Shown here: one piece after another, positions 35,277 to 46,238 of the stretch
Layout: each line of letters opens with the position of its first letter
Position numbering within the stretch: the first letter of the stretch is position 1
Origin: Cliona cf. orientalis
Taxonomy: Eukaryota > Porifera > Demospongiae > Clionaida > Clionaidae
Direction of reading: 5' to 3'
DNA: 64,000 nucleotides
Assembly: GCA_963930775.1 (NCBI GenBank)
Contig: OZ005690.1
Span: forward strand, 3,642,225 to 3,706,224
The notes under the pieces: generated by a model
Seen by the model: the letters and a program-made list of their open reading frames with translations, nothing else
The model's database searches: none
What the model was told of the DNA's origin: nothing
Position numbers and translations under genes: made by a program

Positions 35277-35863
35277 CTAGCTAGCTACATCACAATTAAG
35301 AATTCATATCATGCATTCTCGATTTATGATCAAACTAGCTTACCTTCCATTGGCTTTTCTCATTACAAACTAGAGGATCGCTTCAGTTGACGACCATTGG
35401 TACCGTTCTTCTTGCCCAATGTTGCTTCCAAGCCTTTCCATAGGCTTCGTTCTCTCCTCCTTTCACCGCTATGAGCAACGGAACACGTCTACCACGCCAA
35501 CGAACTGGACCTCATTCTCCTAGGTGCCACCTCAGAGCTCGTTCATTGCATTTTTCAATTTAGGTGGGCGTTACCGTACGCGGAACGTCACAGCATGCAA
35601 TCGATAATGTACTGGTGCTATGCACGTACGTATAAACAGGGACTTTCCCCATGGCTCTGACACAACAAACACGACGTTTTCTGAGATATGAAAGTGAAAT
35701 TTAAAGTTTTGATACATTTCATTTTCTTTATTTCTTCCATTCTTCACCTGCATATAAAAATTATTGCATAATATCGTTCCATAGGCCCCAAGAATTATTT
35801 ATTTATATTACATTACATTACATTACATTACTCATATGGAAATTCTTTTATCTTAGTGTGTAA
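35277..35863. other. Sequence between the two direct repeats
   Basis: About 590 bp, no gene seen. It contains a short CATTA microsatellite (about 35810-35831) and ends with TTTTATCTTAGTGTG, an inverted counterpart of the ACACTAAG end that opens the next repeat. Confidence 0.5.
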
Positions 35864-36153
35864 CAAGCTACCGTGCACACTAAGCAGAAAAAAAAAACTG
35901 CGGCACATAAGTATACGTACCTGCATTGTATAGGTTCGCACAAATTAATATGCACTTAGGCTTACTTTACATTGATTGTTTACCATGCACATACATACAC
36001 TGCAATACTTTATGTACATTTGGTATATATTACTATGGTAACAACATCTAATGTCACTAAAACCATTCTTCAGTAGAGTAGAGCATCCCGGAGATAGTCA
36101 AGTCATGTTCAAAACAGCTACCCTAGCCCACAATAATTTAATCAATGTATAGT
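35864..36153 (+). repeat. Direct repeat, copy 2
   Basis: A 290-bp near-identical copy of 34988-35276, with one extra A in the A-run and a few substitutions. Confidence 0.85.
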
Positions 36154-36199
36154 GCCTGTACGATTTAGCATTGGTATACCATAGTAACAATACCAAATA

Positions 36200-36268
36200 C
36201 CTCAGGTGATTTCCACCCGCTCTAACTGCGCTGCAGGCGCAGTTAGAGCTTGCTGGAAATCATCTAAG
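36200..36268. repeat. Short hairpin (13-bp perfect arms)
   Basis: GCTCTAACTGCGC (36219-36231) and GCGCAGTTAGAGC (36237-36249) are perfect inverted arms around TGCAG. Outer flanks CAGGTGATTTCC and GGAAATCATCT extend the foldback imperfectly. A GGAAATCATCTAA block is repeated right after it. Confidence 0.7.
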
Positions 36269-36391
36269 GAAATCATCTAAGGACCTACCATGCACACTAA
36301 GCACAAAAAGTTCCACATAATTAGAATGTATATAATATTCACACGCTACAGTATAGTAATATTATTATAGTCATCTCGAGTATAATTTACT

Positions 36392-36440
36392 ACAAAAAAA
36401 TTGTCCAGAAACCACCACATAGTTGAGCTGGATGCCCATA
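36392..36440 (+). repeat. Fragment of the 405-bp repeat
   Basis: Matches the start of the tandem units (AATTGTCC.GAAACCACCAC, then AGTTGAGCTGGATG and CATACAATC). Confidence 0.6.
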
Positions 36441-36507
36441 CAATCGGAAACAAGGCCATCTATGCTCCTAATAGAGCCTAGAAAACACAGAGTATATGAT
36501 CAGTGTT

Positions 36508-36650
36508 GAGAGGTTCAGTACCAGTGGCCGCTGCAATACGTTACTTCCTACTACTACTCAAGATCACCACAGCTCACACACAAGGCTAGGGGAAGAGGTT
36601 CAGTACCTGTGGCCACTGTAACACGTTACTTTGTACTAGTACTCAACATC
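36508..36650 (+). repeat. Imperfect tandem duplication, second unit interrupted
   Basis: The unit GAGGTTCAGTACC.GTGGCC through CACAAGGCTAGGGGA occurs at about 36508-36592 and again from 36593; the second copy is split by the 36651-37433 element and resumes at 37434 with TCACCACAGCACACACACAA. Confidence 0.7.
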
Positions 36651-37433
36651 CTCAGGTGAATTAAGGACTGGGACCGCGCATGCGCGTGCAATAATTGGTG
36701 GGCGTGGCCAACGTCAGTGGTAAAGCCGGCCAAGAGGACCTCTAACAAATTCTAAGGCAGAATACGTGTACTATATGTGAAATAGAGCGTATAAGACGCC
36801 AAAAAGATCGAAGAAGGCTTCAAACTATGCTGTTTCAGCGGTCTGCTCGATCAGCCACCTGCCTGGTTACGTGACCCTGCCACACCCATTCCTGTACAAA
36901 GTATAGGCAACCTAGTAGGGTGGCTCGATCGGAGAACAAAGAAGCCCCTGATGCCTCGCTTAACGTTTTCTACAGTCTGTTTGTACCTACCTGAAGTAAT
37001 CTGTCCTTTGGCATTTTTGAAATATTCGACAGGACGGCCGTGAGGTAAGCTTTTGTAGTTGGGCGGATGGCAAAAAAAATCATAATTTAGGCTATAGCGC
37101 CTAAACTAAGACAGCTTACAAAAAGCACAGGGGCAATATTGTAGATTAGGATGTGTAGATTCTTACGAATGCCCTACCATGATGCTAGCAAGGGCGCTTG
37201 TTCTCCGGATTTTGGCTTTAATGCTGTAATAGTGCACGAACGAGATCAGCCACGCCCTCCAAGGTGATGGTGGGCGTGGTTAATTAGTAAGCGCCTTTGA
37301 TGTGGTAAAAGATTAACATTCATGTGGAGTTTGTTTCATGTCTCTGACATGCTCACAAGTGGAGATCTAAGGCCTTGTATACAAGGGACTTATCACTGTT
37401 TTAGTGCTGGTCCCGGTCCTTAACACACCTGAG
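36651..37433. mobile_element. MITE with CTCAGGTG ends
   Basis: A 783-bp insertion with inverted ends CTCAGGTG..TTAAGGACTGGGACC and GGTCCCGGTCCTTAA..CACCTGAG. Comparison with the neighbouring uninterrupted unit (36508-36592) defines the borders and gives a 2-bp TC overlap as the likely duplication. No coding capacity is seen. Confidence 0.75.
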
Positions 37434-39690
37434 TCACCACAGCACACACACAAGGCTAGGGGAGCACAAAACAATTTTAGTTATGTTTCTAGAGCTCAAT
37501 TAGATGTATTTTCCCACACACTGATCCACACATACAAAATGTAAAACTATAGCTGTATTACCCCACCTACCTCTCAGCAAAAACGGGAGAGTTACTGCTG
37601 TGACTGCTTCCTCATCCATTCAGCAAGTCTCTGGATACAATACCAGCTGCATGGTAGCCTATGCATGTACTGGACTAGCGATTTTCTAAATAACGCACAC
37701 CGGGACTCAAAACATTGCAAACACATGGCTTCGCTGTACAAACATATGGGTAAACTTTAACATGATTATAGTAGTCCAAGCCATGATTACGTGACCGTGA
37801 CTTCACGGACACCCTGTCACAGTAATGAGAAATTCTCCAATGGCTTGTCACGACCCGTTTCAGCGGAGATCCTGAAGGGCCCTTCAAGTTCACAGTGCAG
37901 TGCACGACTTAAGGTGACCATGCAGTCACAGCCACCTTTGCTGAACCAGATTAAAACACAACAATGCGGTAGTGTTACACACACTACAACATCACCAATT
38001 CAACCAGTACCTTCTGTTCCTCAAACGGTCCGTAAGTTAATCATTAGAGTTCATTAACTTGTGATGTCCGCTGGCGGCATGCATGGCCATGACAGATACG
38101 TTTAGATTGAAATTCAAAGCAGTGGCTAAAGTGTAGACCTGAATACATATGCCACTTTTGTTTGTACTTACAGCCTGGCCAGCACCAGGTACGTACATAT
38201 CTTTAGGCAGCATGCACAACTCAGACTCAGTGCCCCGGGTTCACATGCGGGAAGCTATCTATTTTTAGTATTCCCAGCATCTACAGTCCCAGTTCCACAA
38301 GGAATTTAATTCCACTTCCGCTGCCTGTTTAATATACTCCTCATGGCCATGTAGCCTGTTGTCCTACAGAATTCCCAGTCACCAATTACCATCTGGTCAA
38401 ACTGACCCGATTGCAGTACTACACAATAGGACACGCAAAACCTTCAATCAGAGGGTTCATATTACTCTGTAATATCAAATGCCCACATGTCCACTTTGTA
38501 AGGGACAACTATTCTGAGTCCGCAAGACTTTTAGACTATCATGTCCTTGTATTTTATGACATCAGGAGGTCACGGGTGTACATCAACCTCATGTTGAAAT
38601 AGCCAATCAAGCAGAGGCTTTGACCTCCAACCACAAAGGTTCTTAATTGTGTAGAAATATGGAGTATTCCCTAACATGTATTGTTTCGAGCCAAACAATC
38701 TTGTGTCACCCATGATCCCCCCACTTCCTAGCATGCAAATCACAGTATGCACACTGGGTTCGGGGGCTAAATACAACACATTTAGACATATGTTGTCCAC
38801 TTTACCTCGATTCGACTTATATATTTACATGTAACATCACTGCACACATATGCAGTGATTTATTCCATTTACCATGGTCACATGGGCTGCAGTCCACAGT
38901 ATGTTGCACAACATCCTGCTCCATTTTAATATGGTCACATTATGATCTGCTCTGCAGAATTATATTCCTTTTCATATGCAGCGACCTGCTCCAATTAATG
39001 TAATCACACTCTGTTATCCAATCTATCCAACATCATTGCACATATGCAATAATGTGCCCCAATGCAATGTGGTCATACATGCTGAAGTTGATTTTATGTT
39101 AAATCGGCCTTCAAGACATGTCTAGATCTGTTGTATTAGCTGTTAACACATTTGCTTATATAGGTTCTCGTCAGCATCATCCCATGCGCACAAAATAATC
39201 AGAACCCTCATAAATATAAATGTCTGACATGGATTCAGAATTAAGCAGACATGCAGCATTACTCAAAAATTACACTGAGCAGTCCCACTCAGATAACAGT
39301 AAGATGACTCTATGACAGACCCTTTCCTACCTAGCTATGAAGCTACAACAGCACCAGACTACTTGTAAGCATCTCACTCTCACCAGCTAGCACTGGTTCA
39401 TTATACACTCCCATACCTCTAGGGAGCCCAAAAATGAATAGATCTGTCAACACAGACCAGACATGATTGTCCGATGATGTACCCATCAGTACTAACTGAG
39501 TTTTAATATATAGTTCGTTTAAAATGTCAACAACATGTACACAGGTTTCAGCAAACAGTCTTTCATACTACCTGTCCCATGTAATCATGCATGGACCTAT
39601 GTATTTCTGGTTAGAAGACGGTACATATACAACTAGGGAAAACAGCAGTACTGATATGTAACAATACGTTTAACTCTGCTGCTAATATAT
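37434..39690. other. Noncoding stretch with repeat remnants
   Basis: About 2.2 kb with no convincing gene. A remnant of the 405-bp repeat lies at about 37706-37760 (AACATTGCAAACACATGGCT, then ACAAACATATGGGTAAAC). The remainder shows diffuse CATATGCA-type repeats around 38830-39070. Confidence 0.5.
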
Positions 39691-41010
39691 GATGTAAACC
39701 ACAGTAAATCATGCATTGCTATAGCTCTTCTGCCGTCACAACCCCCAGCTGCTGTAGTCCACTTATTGACACTGCTAGTGTAATTTAACCTGCCACTAAC
39801 ATAAACTTTAGCAGTCATATTGCTCCGCGATGCTGCTACAGCGTATCTGCACTCTACCACTGGTATGGCTACCATGGCTCTCACTACTTCCTCTGCTATG
39901 CCACTACATTGTACATACAGCATACGTGCACTCCGTTACAGGCATTGACCTCGGCACAGCCAGATCCCACTAACTGGTTTGTCATGCTGCTACAATGTAT
40001 GCGCACTCTGCCACTGGCATCAATTTCAGCAATCATAGTTCACAAACCACTCTACTATGCTGCTATATGCATGTTAATTCTGCCACTGGCACAATCCCTG
40101 GAAGCCTTGACTCATAAATACAACAATTTATAAGCTACCGCTGGCATAAACTGATACAATCATAACTCATTAATAGCATTACTAAATCATTACAGTGTAC
40201 ACTTCCTCTAACTCTGATGCCGGCATAAACCTCATCAGCCTTAATTCACTAATTACACTGCTGCACAGCTTCATGCATGTAACCCTGCCGCTGGCATAGA
40301 CCTCAGCAGTCATAACTCTTTAAATACACTGCTGTCTTGCTCCAGTATACCCTTTTAATTCAGCTAAAAAGAAAGACGTTAGTAGCCATAGTCCAACTAA
40401 CTGCTCTGTTACACTACTACAGTGTACAGGCGTGTACATGCACTCCGCCACTGGTAATAACCTCATAGCCCACTAAATGCTCTACTATGTTGCTACAGGG
40501 TACGTGCACTCGCCTACTGACATTGACCTCAGCAGCCATAGCCCTCTAGATGCCCTTCTACGCTGCTACAGTACACATGCACCCTGCCTCTGGCATTGAC
40601 CTTGGCAGCCATAGCCCACAAATTGCTCTGCTACTCTGCTACAGTGCATGTACACCCTGCCTTCGGCATTGATCTAAGCCATAGCCCACAAGTTGCTCGG
40701 CTACACGGCTACAGTGTATCTGCACTCTGCCACTGGCATTGACCTCAGCAGCCATAACCCACGATGAGCTCTTGTACACTGCTACACGGTATGCCCACTC
40801 TGCCGCTGGCATTAACCTCACTTACAATCCATTTCAGTGCACTTTACCTCAGTTAGGTCAATCTGAGCGTTCACCATACCGACACAATACACTACGTAAA
40901 TTTTACAGTCTGCAGTAGCCCAGTATCTATTACAACACTGTACAGCTACATTGTACTTAAATTCTGCCGCTGGCATCAACTTCAGACATTAGCAGCCACC
41001 TCTTACAAAA
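39691..41010. repeat. Degenerate minisatellite, period about 72 bp
   Basis: The phrase GCTACAGT...GCAC.CTGCC..TGGCATTGACCTCAGCAGCCATA.CC recurs many times. Clear GCTACA anchors lie at 40492, 40564, 40638 and 40708 (spacings 72, 74, 70). Units toward the left are more diverged. No unit-length open frame is conserved. Confidence 0.75.
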
Positions 41011-41206
41011 TACGCTACTATAAATCATTACCACAATAGCCATAGGCTGTGGTCTTGCCTCACAGACTTGCCCATGTCAGGTGATTAAAATGCAGCATAT
41101 CTGGCATACATGTCAGCATCACCTACCCCATTGCACCTAGCAGGCAAGGCAATATCACATGGACAATATCTGGTATCTATCGTGCACTAATTTGGGGGGT
41201 AATTTG

Positions 41207-41692
41207 GGGGGAATTGATTGGTGGCTGAATGTCACACATAACTTATCGGTCACGCCAGCAATGTCTTTGTTTTCTAACGCTGGATGTCACTGTCCTAGTT
41301 CCAGTTGGTACTCAACTTCACGGTCGGGACTCCCACGCTGGCCTTAGCTGCCAGTTGGCACCTGACTCAGGTTGGGACTCCCACGCTGGTACTAGCCTAC
41401 TCGCCAGTTGGTTCCTGGCCTCAACGGCAGGACTCATACGCTGGTACTCAAACACAGTGACCTTGACCTTACAGTCATACAGTCAAGTTACCTAGCTGCC
41501 ATCAATGACCCAGGTTACGCCCAAATTAATCCTACCTCGCATTGCTTAATAACTAATAGACATGTATTGTGCTTACTAGATCAAATGTTCTGATATTATG
41601 TGCTTGGTACATGTACTTACACAAAGATCAATCACACAAGTTTAATCGGTAAGTTCATTATACTCGTGGAGACGGCATGTAATAGCTATTAA
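41207..41692 (+). repeat. Terminal repeat segment D1
   Basis: 486 bp, beginning GGGGGAATTGATTGGTGGCT and ending GGCATGTAATAGCTATTAA. It is nearly identical to D2 except for about 30 bases (around 41463-41495) absent from D2. Internally it holds three near-repeats of GGACTCCCACGCTGG and GGACTCATACGCTGG. Confidence 0.85.
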
Positions 41693-41896
41693 ATAGTATT
41701 TAAAGAGCCTTTAAATACAGTTAACACATTAAGGGGCCACTCCCCCGCGGTAGGAAGGGTTACGGAGGTCTCCATTGCGCATGCGTGGCTGCGGACCTCA
41801 TGCCAGTCAGCAAGAGCGATTTGTGCAGTTTTGTGACAGGGCCAGCTCTTCAAGCGGTGATACTTGTCGTCTTCCATAGCTACTAATCCATTCGAG

Positions 41897-43968
41897 ATGC
41901 CTAAAGAGAAGTCCGCAAGACGTAGCCGCAAGACTGCGCAAGCCCCTGCCCGTCGTTCAGCCCGACAGTCTACGCGCGCCTCAACGAGTTCGAGTACTGC
42001 CTCGACGCCAATTAGCACCCACACTGCTCAATCCCAGCCGGACTCTCTCGCCAGCCAGTCTCTCAATGATTTGCTAGCCCTGGTCAGACAGCAGGTGAGG
42101 GCAGAGATGCAAGCCCAGCAGGCGGAAGCAGGACGGAATGAGGCTACTCAACAGGCAGCTACATCTACTGGCCAGCCCACTGCTATCACACCGCAACCTG
42201 CAGCAGGTATCTTTTGATAATACTTACATACCTACCTTGGTTTACAATTGTCAATAATTATAGTGCATCATTACCCCATGCACGCACGCACATGCGAGCA
42301 GCTGTCCTAAGCAGGTCGTGCGGCTATGTGTGCATGTACATCCTGGCGCCATGCTCCCATATACTAGATTATTATACATTCACTCCCAGGCCCGTAGCCA
42401 GACTTTTTAAAAGGGGGGTGCACATGTGTATGGGTTTAATAATTACTATAATGTACTCGCAACAAGGGTTAGGATGTTAACTCACAGCTGCTCAGTCACA
42501 TGACAATCACAGAAGTGACTACTATAATAATTATGCATGTATTGGTCACAACTGCTTATTGAGGTGTGATGTCAATTAGCTGCACTAAGTGTGGTTTTCT
42601 CAAGCTGATAGAGAGGATAGCATGCAACCTCAGTATATTGCTCATGCAATTAAGAACTTCTGTGAAAGGACATGCAATTATTAGGCTGAAAAAGGGGGGT
42701 GCACATGCACCCCCCTGCACCCCCCCTGCCTACGGGCCTGACTCCTGATGCAGTGCGCGCCCATATTTGGCTTGCCCTACATCTATGATAACACTGACCA
42801 CTTGTTGGCATACACCCCACCACGACTGAACATACCTCACCACAACTGAATAGGCAACATGTATATATCTCCCACCTCACCACAGCTGAATAGGCTTGCT
42901 AGGCAACACGTATCTGCCAGATTGCTATACCGTCAATATTTGATATCCTCTTCTTTCCTCGTAACTACTGCAATTGTCACACTATAAAAAATTGCTCCAA
43001 CAGCTACCCTAGGTGCTCTACCCCCACCACACCTTCTCACTTCAGTGTCACTTGCGGCTGCTAGCCAGACAGCTTCACCCATCACCACCCTCGCTCAGAA
43101 CCACTCCACGGCATCTTCAGGGGCTGCAACTACCACTACCCCACTCCCAATGAATCCACCCCTACCACAACTGCCACAGACAAGTTCTAATGCTGGTGTC
43201 GTTCTTTCACCAGCTGCTGAACCTTTCCCCCGTAAGCTCGTGGACAAGGTGAAGTCAGGCCAGTTTGTTGAAATGAGGGAGCTGCTAGCCGACAACATCA
43301 CCTTACTCAGCCAGTTGGAGGCCATCCAGGGAGTCCCCCCACTCCAAATTTTAGGTGGTGCACGACCCCGCTTGCGGGAAGTATCGTCCTTGCCTACCTG
43401 GTGCTATTGCTTCTTAGGGTATGCAGCAATTCTGACATCTGACCCCACCACAAGAGACCAACTGGCATACGCCCGTTTAATCATTAGGGAGGCGCTTCGA
43501 CATGGAGGATCAGGCTGGTTGGATTACGATCGTGCATTCCGCCAGCAGGCATCCGCTGACCCGTCATTGCGGTGGAATACGCTTCTACCCGCACTCCAGG
43601 CATCCACCATGCTCGGCTTCGGACCAGGCCAAGGAGCCATGTTCTGCACCTTGTGTCGTGGGGTAGATCACACTCGTGCCCAGTGTGCACTGCTTTCTCT
43701 GCATCCCCCAGCAAATCGCCCCCCTAACACCCCGCCTACCACCCCCAAACGCAAATCCGATAACATCTGCATCTCGTGGAACAGGGGGTTGTGCATCTTC
43801 CCGGGTATCTGCGGATATAGGCATGTTTGTGCTACCTGTCACATGCCACACAAAGCGAGGGATTGTTCAAAGACCCCCGACGGCTCCATTTACAAACAGC
43901 AACGTGGCCCTCCTCCACAACCCAGCCCACATACTCCACCTACTGCCCCACCCCATGCCCGCCAGTGA
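41897..43968 (+). CDS. gag: Gag-like protein of the YR element, probably two exons
   Basis: Exon 1 (41897-42206) starts MPKEKSARRSRKTAQAPARR, is basic and Ser/Thr/Ala-rich, and ends at CAG|GTAT. Exon 2 (43046-43968) begins after TTCTCACTTCAG; the join is phase 1 and continues the same frame (GTG TCA CTT). Exon 2 carries a helical region (PLQILGGARPRLREVSSLPT, then WLDYDRAF), a CX2CX4HX4C knuckle (CTLCRGVDHTRAQC), a CCCH-like finger (C-x7-C-x5-C-x3-H) and a second knuckle (CATCHMPHKARDC). Nucleic-acid binding and particle assembly are inferred from that. Exon 2 lacks a suitable ATG, which supports splicing. The intron holds a MITE. Confidence 0.65.
42387..42740. mobile_element. MITE 3, inside the Gag intron
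   Basis: Ends are CAGGCCCGTAGCCAG and CTGCCTACGGGCCTG, with GGGGGGTGCACATG subterminal blocks, related to MITEs 1 and 2. It is flanked by ACTCC at 42382-42386 and 42741-42745. Confidence 0.75.
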
Positions 43969-44381
43969 AGTCTGTTAAACAAAACTGTGGCTAGCAGGGA
44001 TAATAATGACCGCTCTTTTGCTAGTTATCTATCCATATAACACTTGCCTGTATAGGGACACTTCTTGAGATGTATGATTTTGTTGTGTTTCATCTTGCTG
44101 AATAATAATAATTACGATTGCGCCAATGCTTGTGTATGTGTTAGGTTCTAGCATTGCGTATGTGCTATGCCATTTACGGGGGGAGGGCTGCTTCATCAGC
44201 ATAATAATACTAATACTCAGCTCATTCATCAGCATAATATAATATTCAGCTTATTACCTGTTTGCTTATTGTGGCCTATTAAGCGATGCTGCTTTTACCA
44301 TTGCAATTTGTGCCACTCTAAATAATTGTATACCACCTCCACTCCCCCCCCCCCCCCCCCCACACCCCTATCACAGGTTCC
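43969..44381. other. Spacer between Gag and RT with an 18-C tract
   Basis: No coding capacity is evident. An uninterrupted run of 18 C lies at 44344-44361, and CTATCACAG just before the RT frame could be a splice acceptor. Confidence 0.5.
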
Positions 44382-46238
44382 ATGAGGTCTGATCACACAC
44401 ATGCAAGCCTAACGGTCCCGTCTGCAAACATAATCCATGGCCGCTATCTTTATACTTCCGACCTCCTTAAGCTTTCAGTAACCTCCAGCCCCTCCCCTCA
44501 TCGCACCTGGCCGATGTACCAGTCTCCTATTAAGTTGGAAGAGCTCACACCATTCCTCAACAGCCACCCTGACCAAGCCTTGGCATCTTATATCCATATG
44601 GGCCTCCTAATGGGCTTTAGAATAGGCTATAGCCACAACCGTGCCCACCTGCGATCCCACTCAACCAACCACCCTTCAGCCCTTGGAAACATGAAAGTGG
44701 TTGATGAACGAATTGCTACTGAGCTAGCAGCAGGACGATTGCTGGGACCAGTCACTCCTCACCTTACCCCGCTGATTCATACCAGCCCGCTCGGTCTAGT
44801 CCCCAAAGCGCACCAGTCTAACAAGTGGCGTATGATTTGTGATCTCTCATCCCCACTTGGCAGCAGCATTAATGATGGTATTTCCTCCGACTTGTGCTCT
44901 TTGCGCTACGCCAAGGTAGATGATGCAGTCAATATAATCCGCTATCTCGGCAGGGGAACATAACTAGTCAAATTGGATCTAAAAGATGCCTATAGGATAG
45001 TCCCGGTGCATCCTGCTGACTATCACCTGCTCGGGATCCAGTGGAGAGGCAACACTTATGTCGATCGCGCCTTGCCTTTTGGTTTATGCTCTGCACCGAA
45101 GATCTTTAATGCCATTGCTGACTTAATTGCATGGGTCCTAACCTGCCAAGGAGTCAAGTTTCAGTTGCACTACTTGGATGACTTCCTGCTTCTTGATTCG
45201 CCCAACTCCCAACAAGGGAGCGAATTTTTAACGATAACCGAGCAATCACTTAGCAGGCTTGGAATTCCAATTGCTGTGCATAAGACAGAGGGGCCGGCAA
45301 CCACCTTGACCTTCTTGGGAATCCTTGTAGACACGGATAAATTTGAATTACGCCTTCCTGCTGACAAACTGGCCAGGCTTCAGGATGCCTTACAGCAGTG
45401 GGTGACACGACACTCCTGTATTAGACGGGATCTGCACTCATTTCTAGGTCAACTTTCCCATGCAGCGACTATTATCCCACAAGGCCGAGTATTCCTCCGA
45501 CAACTGTTCCCACTCCTCTCCCTTGGCCGGGCACCCCATCATTTTATCCGCATCAACGCTGGTGCCAGGGCTGATCTGACCTGGTGGAAAGTGTTTTTAC
45601 AGGATTGGAACGGCACATCCTTCTTCCCGGCCATGGCCACATCTGTAGAAGTATTCTCGGATGCATCTGGATCCTTTGGTTGTGGGGCATTTGTGTCTTC
45701 ACTTGGTTGGTTCCAGCTGCAATGGCCAGCAGACTGGCATGCTGTTCATATCACAGCCAAGGAGCTAGTCCCTGTCGTGCTCGCATCCGCTCTGTGGGGA
45801 CCGCTATGGACTAGGCAGCGGATCTCCTTTAGATCAGACAACATGGCAGTAGTAGAGCTTCTTAAATCCTGTACCTCTCATGATCCGTTGCTTATGCACA
45901 TGCTGCGTTGTTTGGTATTCTATTCGGCATATTATCGCTTTCAAATAACAGCAGAGCACATACCTGGCATCCTTAACACAGCTGCAGATGCCATTTCACG
46001 CAACAATATTTCATTGTTTCAATCTCTTGTCCCACAGACTCCTCCTGTTGCCCTACCCCAGACAATGGTGGATCTCATAGTGAACAACAGACCGGACTGG
46101 GGCTCAAATCGCTGGACCCACTTGTTCACCAGCTCTTTGATCAAGGACTCTCCCCTGCCACAAGAGCAGTCTACCAGTCTGGATGGCGTCAGTACCAGCG
46201 CTTCTGCTACCAGTTCAATATCACTCCCCTACCCCTGA
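44382..46238 (+). pseudogene. Reverse transcriptase-RNase H of the YR element, one nonsense codon
   Basis: The frame is continuous apart from TAA at 44961-44963, between IIRYLGRGT and LVKLDLKDAYRIVPVHP. Visible RT motifs are LVPKAHQSNKWRMICDLSSP, LDLKDAY, LPFGLCSAPKIFN, LHYLDDFLLL and FLGILVDT. RNase H follows with VFSDASGSFGCG, TAKELVPV, RSDN and a C-terminal ADAISR, so its acidic residues are present. The C-terminal 85 codons overlap the recombinase frame. The lack of other damage suggests recent activity. Confidence 0.88.
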
